From positions 1 through 17,828 of the forward strand of contig CALGXF010000070.1 of the NCBI GenBank assembly GCA_937935995.1: 17,828 nucleotides of DNA, given 5' to 3'. The position numbers and the translations under genes were made by a program. The notes beneath the pieces are model-generated. The model did not search any database. It worked only from the letters and a program-made list of their open reading frames with translations, and was not told where the DNA came from. Origin of the DNA: an uncultured Alphaproteobacteria bacterium. GTDB taxonomy: Bacteria; Pseudomonadota; Alphaproteobacteria; CAAHEQ01; UBA3637. Shown one piece after another: positions 1 through 6,395 of the stretch. Every line of letters starts with the position of its first letter. Position 1 is the stretch's first letter.

Positions 1-575
1 TTATTGATAATGGGACAGCCTGCTTATGGGATTGTCCGGAAGGGCAGTTTGGTTCCGGTGCAGAATGTTATGATTGCACAGATTCTCGAGAAATTGTTTG
101 GACAACCAATGCCGAAACATGTTCACAATGCTCCAATCGGTTTTATTCACCAAACGATAGAACGTGTGTTTTATGTTCAATCCAGCAGGGTTGGAACACG
201 ACGGAAGAAGAATGTTTAAGGTGCCCTAACAGATATTATATAGCGAATACTTGTTATCCTTGTACAGGAACCGTTATTGATAATGGGACAGCCTGCTTAT
301 GGGATTGTCCGGAAGGGCAGTTTGGTTCTGGATCAGAATGCTATGATTGTACAGATTCTCGAGAAATTGTTTGGACAACCAATGCCGAAACATGTTCACA
401 GTGTTCCAATCGGTTTTATTCATCAAACGATAGGACGTGCGTTTTATGTTCATCGCAGGCAACCTATGCTTCCACAAAAGAAGATTGCATAAAATGCTCT
501 AACAGATATTATGTAAATGGTCTTTGTCGATATTGTAACGGAACTGTGACTTCAGACGGAACTGGTTGTGAATAG
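1..575 (+). CDS. Cysteine-rich tandem-repeat protein, C-terminal part (5' end outside window)
   Basis: An open frame runs from the window edge (first full codon at 3) to a TAG at 573-575, giving 190 residues with 25 Cys (about 13%). It contains no obvious start codon, so it is the C-terminal part of a longer protein. It consists of two 91-residue repeats plus a short tail. Each unit carries a CxxxC (CLWDC) and five CxxC pairs (CYDC, CSQC, CVLC, CLRC or CIKC, CYPC or CRYC), and NRFY/NRYY follows some pairs. The pattern of Cys pairs with CPEGxFG resembles growth-factor-receptor or TNFR-like Cys-rich folds, which are usually extracellular and disulfide-bonded; that likeness is pattern-based only. 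Signal peptide and anchor cannot be seen. Two other frames over the same bases give repeated short ORFs that are shadows. The function is unknown; export to the periplasm or surface is inferred from the Cys content. Confidence 0.8.
   Translation, partial: IDNGTACLWDCPEGQFGSGAECYDCTDSREIVWTTNAETCSQCSNRFYSPNDRTCVLCSIQQGWNTTEEECLRCPNRYYIANTCYPCTGTVIDNGTACLWDCPEGQFGSGSECYDCTDSREIVWTTNAETCSQCSNRFYSSNDRTCVLCSSQATYASTKEDCIKCSNRYYVNGLCRYCNGTVTSDGTGCE
3..548 (+). repeat. Two tandem 273-bp in-frame repeats
   Basis: Unit 1 (3-275) and unit 2 (276-548) have the same length, exactly 91 codons. Over the first roughly 177 bases of each unit I count only about 10 differences, most of them silent. The last third of the units diverges much more. 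This points to a recent duplication or gene conversion inside the gene. More units may lie upstream of the window. Confidence 0.85.
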
Positions 576-583
576 TAAAAACG

Positions 584-610
584 CATGGATTAGATCATGA
601 AAACTTTTTA
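584..610 (+). terminator. Weak hairpin after the Cys-rich gene, possible terminator
   Basis: Bases 584-590 can pair with 594-599 with one bulged G (588) and a 3-base loop, followed by AAAAC and five T at 605-609. The stem is short and AT-rich, so termination here is doubtful. No better terminator is visible between the Cys-rich gene and the S10 promoter. Confidence 0.2.
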
Positions 611-625
611 ATTCGTCAATAGGAA

Positions 626-655
626 CGGACAGAAAAATTCGGGAGTCCCTATAAT
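626..655 (+). promoter_or_regulatory. Possible upstream promoter of the S10 operon
   Basis: A perfect TATAAT at 650-655 is preceded, 18 bases away, by CGGACA (626-631), a 4 of 6 match to the sigma70 -35 box. If used, transcripts would start near 662 and include the whole structured leader. The -35 match is weak and the TATAAT may be coincidental. Confidence 0.3.
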
Positions 656-680
656 CCTTAAAAAATCTTTAAAATAAGAC

Positions 681-709
681 TTGACAAGAAAGCAAAAAGT
701 TGTCATACT
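681..709 (+). promoter_or_regulatory. Promoter of the S10-spc operon
   Basis: TTGACA (681-686), a 17-base spacer and CATACT (704-709) form a good housekeeping-sigma promoter, with the start expected near 716, about 200 bases ahead of rpsJ. A six-base inverted repeat (TGACAA at 682-687, TTGTCA at 700-705) spans the -35 box and the region just before and into the -10 box. It could be an operator or chance. The assignment rests on the hexamers and the position only. Confidence 0.65.
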
Positions 710-711
710 TA

Positions 712-808
712 CCCCACTTTCCAAGCCGGCGAAGGTGTTAAAGACCTTCCTACCGTCTTGTTCTTAAGGGTTCCGGCCGATGGGCAGAGTTTCCAATCAG
801 AGTCGGGG
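712..808 (+). promoter_or_regulatory. Structured 5' leader of the S10 operon
   Basis: Hand folding finds nested stems. P1 pairs 712-720 with 799-808 (bulged C804). P2 pairs GCCGG 725-729 with CCGGC 773-777. P3 pairs GAAGGT 731-736 with ACCTTC 744-749. P4 pairs 752-754 and 757-759 with 769-771 and 766-768. P2 closes a three-way junction holding P3 and P4. A further hairpin (869-873 with 878-882) sits near the rpsJ ribosome site. Ribosomal operons are often controlled by leaders bound by one of their own proteins (L4 for S10 in enterics). I do not recognise this one as a known class. Caveat: if transcription starts near 716, the CCCC of P1 would not be in the RNA. The whole gap 576-914 has no gene. 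Confidence 0.4.
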
Positions 809-815
809 CAAGGTG

Positions 816-853
816 CTTTTAGCTGCTCGAGATGGTTGCTAAAAGGTTTTTTT
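816..853 (+). terminator. Terminator-like attenuator hairpin in the S10 leader
   Basis: CTTTTAGC (816-823) pairs perfectly with GCTAAAAG (838-845) around a 14-base loop, then GG... and seven T (847-853). It has the layout of an intrinsic terminator but lies downstream of the promoter and upstream of rpsJ, so it would act as an attenuator of the whole operon or as an RNA-stability element. The stem is AT-rich and the loop long, so efficiency is uncertain. Confidence 0.45.
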
Positions 854-914
854 ATTATTAGAAAAATGGATGTTTGGACATCATTTCGAGTAGAAGAGAA
901 ATAAGGTTAAAAAA

Positions 915-1223
915 ATGGATAGTCAAAATATCAGAATTCGCTTAAAGGCTTTTGACCACCGGTTGCTGGATCAGTCAACTCGTGAAATCGTCAACACAGC
1001 GAAAAGAACCGGTGCGGAAGTAAAGGGACCGATTCCTTTGCCGACTCGTATCGAAAAGTTTACAGTGAACCGTTCCCCGCACGTTGATAAAAAATCTCGG
1101 GAACAGTTTGAAATCCGTACTCATAAAAGAGTGCTTGATATTGTTGATCCGACGCCGCAAACAGTTGATGCTTTAATGAAGCTCGACTTGTCCGCCGGTG
1201 TGGATGTTGAGATTAAGTTATAA
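915..1223 (+). CDS. rpsJ: 30S ribosomal protein S10 (uS10)
   Basis: A 102-residue protein of full family length (IRIRLKAFDHRLLDQ at the start, PTRIEKFTVNRSPHVDKKSREQFEIRTHKR in two parts across the middle, GVDVEIKL at the end). It binds the 3' domain of 16S rRNA in the 30S head. In other bacteria it also acts as NusE, the partner of NusB in transcription antitermination. The start at ATG 915 follows AAGG at 903-906. It is the first gene of the operon. The usual alphaproteobacterial upstream neighbours rpsL, rpsG, fusA and tuf are not here. Confidence 0.98.
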   Translation: MDSQNIRIRLKAFDHRLLDQSTREIVNTAKRTGAEVKGPIPLPTRIEKFTVNRSPHVDKKSREQFEIRTHKRVLDIVDPTPQTVDALMKLDLSAGVDVEIKL

Positions 1224-1233
1224 GGAAAAAGTC

Positions 1234-1989
1234 ATGCGTACAGGTATTATTGCTCAGAAAGTTGGCATGACACGCTTATTTACGGATGAAGGCGTTCACG
1301 TTCCAGTGACTGTCTTGAAAGTGAATAATTGTGAAGTTGTCGGTGTTCGGACCTTGGAAAAGGACGGATACGTTGCTGTACAGTTGGGAGCTGGTAAAGC
1401 GAAAGAAAAAAACGTTTCCAAAGCACAACGCGTACAATTTGCAAAGGCAAATGTCGAACCGAAAAAAACGGTTGTTGAATTCCGCGTCAGCGATGACTGC
1501 GTTGTTCCGGTCGGCAGTGAATTAAGTGTTAACCATTTTGTCAAAGGTCAATACGTTGACGTGACGGGGACGTCGTTGGGTAAAGGTTATGCCGGTGTTA
1601 TGAAAAAATATAACTTCGGTGGTGACTGTGCTTCCCATGGTGTTTCCTTAACGCATCGTTCCGGTGGTTCTACCGGTCAATGCCAAGACCCGGGTCGTGT
1701 TTTCAAAAACAAAAAGATGCCGGGACACATGGGTGCTGAACAAGTAACGGTTCAAAACCTGTTGGTTGTTGATTTGGATGAAGCACGTGGCTTGATTATG
1801 GTTAAGGGTGCGGTTCCCGGATACGAAGGGAATGTCGTTTATGTAAAAGATGCTGTGAAGCGTGCGATGCCGAAAGAGGCACCGATTCCTGCTGGTTTGA
1901 AAGCTAAAGCTGAAGAAGCCCCTGCGGCTCAGGAAGCACCGGCTGAAACACCTGCAGAAGCAACGACAGCTGAAGAAGTAAAGGAATAA
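1234..1989 (+). CDS. rplC: 50S ribosomal protein L3 (uL3) with Ala/Glu-rich tail
   Basis: A 251-residue L3, longer than the roughly 209 of E. coli. It binds 23S rRNA early in assembly, and its central loop reaches towards the peptidyl transferase centre. The loop is seen at residues 143-176 (GGSTGQCQDPGRVF, then KKMPGHMGAEQVTVQNL). The Gln in TGQ corresponds to the site methylated by PrmB in E. coli. Residues 223-251 form an acidic, Ala/Pro/Glu-rich tail with no fold expected. ATG 1234 is chosen because it follows AAGGA (1222-1226) and gives the family start MRTGIIAQKVGMT; the frame is open 12 codons further upstream. The gap from rpsJ is 10 bases. Confidence 0.98.
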   Translation: MRTGIIAQKVGMTRLFTDEGVHVPVTVLKVNNCEVVGVRTLEKDGYVAVQLGAGKAKEKNVSKAQRVQFAKANVEPKKTVVEFRVSDDCVVPVGSELSVNHFVKGQYVDVTGTSLGKGYAGVMKKYNFGGDCASHGVSLTHRSGGSTGQCQDPGRVFKNKKMPGHMGAEQVTVQNLLVVDLDEARGLIMVKGAVPGYEGNVVYVKDAVKRAMPKEAPIPAGLKAKAEEAPAAQEAPAETPAEATTAEEVKE

Positions 1990-1994
1990 CGGCG

Positions 1995-2615
1995 ATGAAG
2001 TACGACGTTATCAATTTAGAGAACAAAAAAGTCGATAGCATCGAATTAACAGATGCCATTTTTGGTGCTGAAGTCAGACCCGATATTTTGTCTCGTGTTG
2101 TGAACTGGCAATTGGCAAAACGCCGCGCCGGAACACATAGTGTTAAAAATTTAAGTACCATTTCCGGTACAACAAAGAAACCTTTCAGACAAAAAGGTTC
2201 CGGTCGTGCACGTCAAGGAACGTTGCGGGCTCCGGAATTCCGCCATGGTGCGGTTGCTTTCGGGCCGGTAGTTCGGGATCATGCACATGATTTGAATAAA
2301 AAAATCCGTAAGTTAGGGTTAAAATGCGCTTTGTCTTTAAAGGCAAAAGATGCAAAACTCTTCATCTTGGATGATGCCAAGGTGTCCAGCCCGAAAACAA
2401 AAGAATTGAAAAATGCTTTTGATAAATTAGGGTGGTCTTCTGCGCTGATTTTAAGCGGTGCGGAAGTGGATAAAAACTTCGCTTTGGCTTCTGGCAATAT
2501 TGTCGGCATTGATGTTCTTCCGCAGGTTGGCGCCAATGTCTATGACATCCTTCGTCGTGACACGCTTGTCTTGACGAAAGACGCCGTTGCTTATTTGGAG
2601 GCTCTGTTAAAATAA
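1995..2615 (+). CDS. rplD: 50S ribosomal protein L4 (uL4)
   Basis: A 206-residue L4. It binds domain I of 23S rRNA, and its extended loop lines the peptide exit tunnel. The loop is visible at about residues 45-95, with KKPFRQKGSGRARQG and the conserved RHGAVAFGP. In enteric bacteria free L4 represses the S10 operon at transcription and translation. Whether it does so here through the structured leader at 712-853 is unknown. The stop codon TAA (2613-2615) shares its last base with the rplW start, which indicates translational coupling. Confidence 0.98.
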   Translation: MKYDVINLENKKVDSIELTDAIFGAEVRPDILSRVVNWQLAKRRAGTHSVKNLSTISGTTKKPFRQKGSGRARQGTLRAPEFRHGAVAFGPVVRDHAHDLNKKIRKLGLKCALSLKAKDAKLFILDDAKVSSPKTKELKNAFDKLGWSSALILSGAEVDKNFALASGNIVGIDVLPQVGANVYDILRRDTLVLTKDAVAYLEALLK

Positions 2616-2941
2616 TGACAAAAACGACAGTAAAAAAAGAACAAGTCGCAATCACGGAACAAATGTATGAAACATTACGCCGTCCTGTGATTACAGAAAA
2701 AGCGATGAAGGTGTCCGAACAAGGCCAAGTCACATTTTTTGTGCCTATGGATGCAACAAAGCCTGAAATTAAAAAGGCTGTTGAAGGTTTGTTCGGTGTG
2801 AAAGTAAAGGCTGTGAATACCTTGTGCGTCGGCGGGAAAGCAAAAATGTTCCGCGGTGCGAAGGGGCAAAGAAGTGATATGAAAAAAGCAATCGTTTCTT
2901 TGCAAGACGGTCAAAATATTGATGTGACGACAGGAATTTAA
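2615..2941 (+). CDS. rplW: 50S ribosomal protein L23 (uL23)
   Basis: A 108-residue L23, located at the exit of the peptide tunnel, where it docks trigger factor and the signal recognition particle. The core begins near residue 18 (YETLRRPVITEKAMK) and includes VEGLFGVKVKAVNTL, the usual L23 signature region. An N-terminal extension of about 15 mostly charged residues precedes it. The start overlaps the rplD stop by one base (TAATG). A small start alternative at internal Met17 would also give a family-sized protein, so the extension is less certain than the rest. Confidence 0.97.
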   Translation: MTKTTVKKEQVAITEQMYETLRRPVITEKAMKVSEQGQVTFFVPMDATKPEIKKAVEGLFGVKVKAVNTLCVGGKAKMFRGAKGQRSDMKKAIVSLQDGQNIDVTTGI

Positions 2942-2945
2942 GACA

Positions 2946-3773
2946 ATGGCTTTGAAAACATACAGTCCGGTAACTCCTTCTACAAGACATCTCATTGCGA
3001 TTGATCGCTCTGATTTGTACAAAGGTGCACCGGTAAAGGCTTTGACCAAGGGGCTGAAAAGCTCCGGCGGTCGGAATAATCACGGACATATCACCAGCCG
3101 TCATCGGGGCGGCGGTCATAAACAATCTTATCGTTTGGTTGATTTCAAACGCAACAAGATGGATATGACGGCTACCGTTGAACGCTTAGAATATGATCCG
3201 AACAGAACGGCATTTATTGCGTTGATTAAATATGAAGACGGTGAACTCGCCTACATTATTGCGCCGCAACGCTTAAAGGCTGGCGATGTGGTTGTTTCCG
3301 GAACAAAAGTGGATATTAAACCGGGAAACGCAATGCCGCTTGAAAATATGCCGGTCGGAACAATTGTGCATAACATTGAATTAAAACCGGGCAAGGGCGG
3401 TCAATTGGCTCGTTCTGCTGGTTGTTATGCGCAGCTCATCGGTAAAGACGGAGCATATGCTCAATTGCGCTTGAACTCGGGAGAACTGCGTTTAGTGCTG
3501 GGCAAATGCCGTGCGTCAATCGGTGCTGTTTCTAATGCCGATATGCAAAACACAACGATTGCGAAAGCAGGTCGTGCACGTTGGCTCGGTATTCGTCCAC
3601 AAACACGTGGTATTGCAATGAACCCGGTTGATCACCCGCATGGTGGTCGCGGCAATGGCGGACGGGCTCCGGCGACGCCGTGGGGGAAATGTACACGTGG
3701 TGCGAAAACACGTAACAATAAGAGAACTGATAAATTGATTATGCGTTCTCGTCATTTGAGCAAAAAGAAATAG
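2946..3773 (+). CDS. rplB: 50S ribosomal protein L2 (uL2) with shortened catalytic-region loop
   Basis: A 275-residue L2, a primary 23S rRNA binder needed for subunit joining and close to the peptidyl transferase centre. It starts MALKTYSPVTPSTRHL and carries SSGGRNNHGHITSRHRGGGHK and the conserved MNPVDHPHGG at residues 225-234, including the His of the E. coli His229 position. After DHPHGG the usual GEGRxxGGRHPVTPWG is replaced by RGNGGRAPATPWG, about three residues shorter by my comparison from memory. The ending TRNNKRTDKLIMRSRHLSKKK (in two parts) is typical. The gap from rplW is 4 bases. Confidence 0.98.
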   Translation: MALKTYSPVTPSTRHLIAIDRSDLYKGAPVKALTKGLKSSGGRNNHGHITSRHRGGGHKQSYRLVDFKRNKMDMTATVERLEYDPNRTAFIALIKYEDGELAYIIAPQRLKAGDVVVSGTKVDIKPGNAMPLENMPVGTIVHNIELKPGKGGQLARSAGCYAQLIGKDGAYAQLRLNSGELRLVLGKCRASIGAVSNADMQNTTIAKAGRARWLGIRPQTRGIAMNPVDHPHGGRGNGGRAPATPWGKCTRGAKTRNNKRTDKLIMRSRHLSKKK

Positions 3774-3783
3774 GAGAGACTAA

Positions 3784-4065
3784 ATGGCTCGTTCAATATG
3801 GAAAGGACCGTTCGTAGATGGATATTTGTTGGGTAAAGCTGACAAAGTCCGCGAAGCCGGTCGTCATGAAGTGATTAAAACCTGGTCTCGTCGTTCTACC
3901 ATTTTGCCGCAATTTGTGGGCTTGACTTTTGGCGTTTATAATGGTAAAAAGTTCATCCCTGTTTTGGTAACTGAAAACATGATTGGTCACAAGTTGGGTG
4001 AATTTGCCCCGACACGGACTTTCAATGGTCACACAGCTGCCGATAAAAAAGCAGAAAAGAAATAA
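3784..4065 (+). CDS. rpsS: 30S ribosomal protein S19 (uS19)
   Basis: A 93-residue S19, which pairs with S13 in the 30S head near the A-site. It starts MARSIWKGPFVDGYLL, with the conserved RRSTILPQFVG and GHKLGEFAPTRTF further on. The last residues (AADKKAEKK) are a short charged tail. ATG 3784 follows AGGAGA at 3773-3778. It sits directly after rplB, as in all S10 operons. Confidence 0.98.
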   Translation: MARSIWKGPFVDGYLLGKADKVREAGRHEVIKTWSRRSTILPQFVGLTFGVYNGKKFIPVLVTENMIGHKLGEFAPTRTFNGHTAADKKAEKK

Positions 4066-4076
4066 GGTGAATGACG

Positions 4077-4451
4077 ATGGTTGAAAAGAAAGAAGTAAAA
4101 GCGGTGAAAGCAAAGGCTCGGACAATCCGGACCAGCCCGCGTAAGCTGAACCTGGTCGCTGAATCCATTCGTGGATTGGCTGTCGGTCGGGCTTTGTCGG
4201 AATTGAGTTTTTCCAACCGCCGTGTGGCAGGAGATGTGAAAAAAGTTCTGATGTCTGCAATTGCAAACGCAGAAAACAATCACAACCTGGATGTTGATCG
4301 TCTGTATGTGGCTGAAGCCTATGTGGGCAAAGCAATGGTGATGAAACGGTTCAGACCGATGGCAAAAGGCCGGGCTGGCAAGATTTTAAAACCATTTTCA
4401 AATTTGACGATTGTTGTGCGTGAGCATGATCAGCATGAGGAGAAAGTCTAA
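4077..4451 (+). CDS. rplV: 50S ribosomal protein L22 (uL22)
   Basis: A 124-residue L22, which contacts all 23S rRNA domains and extends a hairpin into the exit tunnel, the site of macrolide-resistance changes in other bacteria. Core residues include RTIRTSPRKLNLVAESIRG (shown across the N-terminal third), NAENNHNLD and RFRPMAKGRAGKI. Two ATGs are in frame, at 4071 and 4077. AAGG at 4064-4067 is only 3 bases before the first but 9 before the second, so 4077 is preferred. The N-terminus is Lys/Val-rich. The stop overlaps the rpsC start by one base. Confidence 0.96.
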   Translation: MVEKKEVKAVKAKARTIRTSPRKLNLVAESIRGLAVGRALSELSFSNRRVAGDVKKVLMSAIANAENNHNLDVDRLYVAEAYVGKAMVMKRFRPMAKGRAGKILKPFSNLTIVVREHDQHEEKV

Positions 4452-5119
4452 TGGGTCAAAAAGTTAACCCGAATGGTCTGCGTTTAGGCATTAACAGAAC
4501 TTGGGATTCTCGTTGGTTCGCCAACAAAAAAGATTACGCCAAGTTATTGCACGAAGACTTGAAAATCCGTGAATATATCATGGATAAATTAGCAGGCGCC
4601 GGTATCAGCCGTGTTGTTATTGAACGGCCTGCTCAAAAAGCAAGAGTGACAATTTACTCTGCACGTCCGGGCGTTGTAATTGGTAAGAAAGGTCAAGATA
4701 TTGATACGCTTCGTAACCAATTACAAAAAATTACCGGCAGCGAAGTCAATTTGAACATTGTTGAAGTTCGTAAACCTGAAATTGATGCAACTTTGGTTGC
4801 CGAAGGCATTGCACAACAATTGGAAAAACGGGTATCATTCCGTCGTGCAATGAAACGCGCTGTGCAAACAGCTTTGCGTTTGGGCGCTGAAGGTATTCGT
4901 ATTAACTGCGGCGGCCGCTTGGGCGGTGCTGAAATTGCTCGGGTTGAATGGTATCGTGAAGGCCGCGTGCCTTTGCACACCTTGCGGGCTGATGTAGATT
5001 ATGGTACAGCGACAGCGCATACAGCTTATGGCTGCTGCGGGATCAAAGTCTGGATTTTCAAAGGTGAAATCATGGCGCATGACCCGATGGCTCAAGAAAA
5101 GCGCGCTGAACAGAAGTAA
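4451..5119 (+). CDS. rpsC: 30S ribosomal protein S3 (uS3)
   Basis: A 222-residue S3 located at the mRNA entry channel of the 30S subunit, with helicase-like activity together with S4 and S5 in other bacteria. It starts MGQKVNPNGLRLGINRTWDS. The KH domain carries the GxxG loop GKKG at residues 78-81 within RPGVVIGKKGQDI. The C-terminal domain shows GAEGIRINCGGRLGGAEIAR and DVDYGTATAHTAYG. It overlaps rplV by one base, so the two are probably translationally coupled. Confidence 0.98.
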   Translation: MGQKVNPNGLRLGINRTWDSRWFANKKDYAKLLHEDLKIREYIMDKLAGAGISRVVIERPAQKARVTIYSARPGVVIGKKGQDIDTLRNQLQKITGSEVNLNIVEVRKPEIDATLVAEGIAQQLEKRVSFRRAMKRAVQTALRLGAEGIRINCGGRLGGAEIARVEWYREGRVPLHTLRADVDYGTATAHTAYGCCGIKVWIFKGEIMAHDPMAQEKRAEQK

Positions 5120-5133
5120 GAAGGGAAAATGAG

Positions 5134-5556
5134 ATGTTAGTTCCTAAAAGAACAAAGTTTCGCAAAGCCTTTAAAGGCCGTATTCACGGCTTGACAAAAG
5201 GAGCTGCGACCCTCGATTTTGGCTCCTATGGTTTAAAAGCGTTGGAACCGGAACGTGTAACCGCACGTCAAATTGAAGCAGCACGTCGTGCTATTTCTCG
5301 TGCAATGAAGCGTCAAGGTAAAATGTGGATTCGGATTTTCCCGGATGTCCCTGTTTCAAAGAAGCCGCCTGAAGTCCGTCAAGGAAAAGGGAAAGGTTCC
5401 GTTGAATATTGGGTTTGCCGTGTGAAACCGGGCCGCGTCATGTTTGAAATTGATGGCGTTTCTGAAGAAACGGCGCGTGAAGCGTTTGAATTAGCTGCTG
5501 CAAAGCTGCCGATTAAAACGAAATTCATTATGCGCTCTGCCAGTGAAGAGGTTTAA
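5134..5556 (+). CDS. rplP: 50S ribosomal protein L16 (uL16)
   Basis: A 140-residue L16, which helps to place tRNA at the A site and forms part of the 50S side of that site. It starts MLVPKRTKFRKAFKGRIHG. The conserved PEVRQGKGKGSVEYWVCRV includes the Arg that is hydroxylated by an oxygenase in E. coli; whether that happens here is unknown. ATG 5134 follows AAGGGAAA at 5121-5128. The length is normal. Confidence 0.98.
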   Translation: MLVPKRTKFRKAFKGRIHGLTKGAATLDFGSYGLKALEPERVTARQIEAARRAISRAMKRQGKMWIRIFPDVPVSKKPPEVRQGKGKGSVEYWVCRVKPGRVMFEIDGVSEETAREAFELAAAKLPIKTKFIMRSASEEV

Positions 5557-5558
5557 TC

Positions 5559-5762
5559 ATGGTTAAAGTAAAAGATTTACGGACAAAGACAGATGAAGAA
5601 TTGAATCAAATGATTCAAGACCTCAGAAAAGAGTCTTTAAATTTGCGTTTTTCTCAAGCAACCGGTCAATTGGCGAATACAAACCGCCGGCGTCAGGTTC
5701 GTCGTGAAATCGCAACAATTAAAACGCTTCAAACAGAGCGTTTAGAAAAGAAAGGGAAATAA
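5559..5762 (+). CDS. rpmC: 50S ribosomal protein L29 (uL29)
   Basis: A 67-residue protein made of two helices, lying next to L23 at the tunnel exit. It starts MVKVKDLRTKTDEELNQM and contains LRKESLNLRFSQATGQL and the family ending with VRREIATIKTLQTER. It begins 2 bases after the rplP stop and is followed after 2 bases by rpsQ, the usual order. Confidence 0.98.
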   Translation: MVKVKDLRTKTDEELNQMIQDLRKESLNLRFSQATGQLANTNRRRQVRREIATIKTLQTERLEKKGK

Positions 5763-5764
5763 AC

Positions 5765-6004
5765 ATGCCTAGACGTATTTTACAAGGTGTTGTTGTGAGT
5801 GACAAAATGGATAAGACTGTCGTTGTACAGGTCGAACGTCGAGTCATGCACCCGATCTATAAAAAATACATCAAACGCAGTAAGAAATATGCTGCCCATG
5901 ATGAAGCGAATGCGCACAAAATCGGTGATGTTGTGCAAATTCAAGAGTGCCGTCCTATTTCCAAACGTAAAACGTGGGAAGTAGTTACACCGGCAAAACA
6001 ATAA
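5765..6004 (+). CDS. rpsQ: 30S ribosomal protein S17 (uS17)
   Basis: A 79-residue S17, a primary 16S rRNA binder of the 5' domain with an OB fold. It starts MPRRILQGVVVSDKMDKTV and shows VERRVMHPIYKKYIKRSKKY and DVVQIQECRPISKRKTW. AGGGAAA at 5752-5758, within the end of rpmC, is its ribosome site. Length is typical of the alphaproteobacterial form. Confidence 0.98.
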   Translation: MPRRILQGVVVSDKMDKTVVVQVERRVMHPIYKKYIKRSKKYAAHDEANAHKIGDVVQIQECRPISKRKTWEVVTPAKQ

Positions 6005-6026
6005 TCAAAAGGGAAGGAAAACCTAA

Positions 6027-6395
6027 ATGATTCAAGTACAATCCAACCTAGACGTTGCGGACAATTCCGGCGCACGCCGTGTCCAATGCATTAAGGTGTT
6101 AGGTGGCTCGAAGCGTAAGGTTGCCGGCGTAGGCGACGTAATCGTCGTTTCCATTAAAGAGGCAATACCACGTGGTCGTGTCAAAAAGGGTGATGTTCAT
6201 CGTGCCGTGATTGTTCGGACGAAGAAAGAAATCCGCCGTGCAGATGGATCTGCCATCCGCTTTGATACCAATGCCGCTGTTTTGATTAACAAAGATGGCG
6301 AGCCGATCGGAACCCGTATTTTCGGACCGGTGACTCGTGAACTCAGAGCGAAAAACTACATGAAGATTATTTCGCTGGCTCCGGAGGTATTATAA
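6027..6395 (+). CDS. rplN: 50S ribosomal protein L14 (uL14)
   Basis: A 122-residue L14, which binds 23S rRNA next to L3 and L19 and forms inter-subunit bridges. It is also the docking site of the silencing factor RsfS in other bacteria. It starts MIQVQSNLDVADNSGARRVQ and contains GDVIVVSIKEAIPRGRVKKG and the ending RELRAKNYMKIISLAPEVL. The preceding gap of 22 bases (6005-6026) contains AGGGAAGGAAA and is the widest in this part of the operon. The stop overlaps rplX by one base. Confidence 0.98.
   Translation: MIQVQSNLDVADNSGARRVQCIKVLGGSKRKVAGVGDVIVVSIKEAIPRGRVKKGDVHRAVIVRTKKEIRRADGSAIRFDTNAAVLINKDGEPIGTRIFGPVTRELRAKNYMKIISLAPEVL

Noticed and set aside
4..492. Two similar 71-residue ORFs (4-219 and 277-492, plus strand)
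   Set aside because: They are the same shadow frame of the 273-bp repeats; the Cys-rich frame 3 spans both without a stop and has a regular protein pattern.
3793..4335. 180-residue minus-strand ORF
   Set aside because: It lies antisense to rpsS and rplV, which are certain, and has no ribosome site or family likeness.
5191..5220. TTGACA-like promoter inside rplP
   Set aside because: It lies in coding sequence (codons for LTKG) with no -10 box at the right distance.
6005..6026. Extra promoter or small gene before rplN
   Set aside because: The 22-base gap holds only a good ribosome site (AGGGAAGGAAA).
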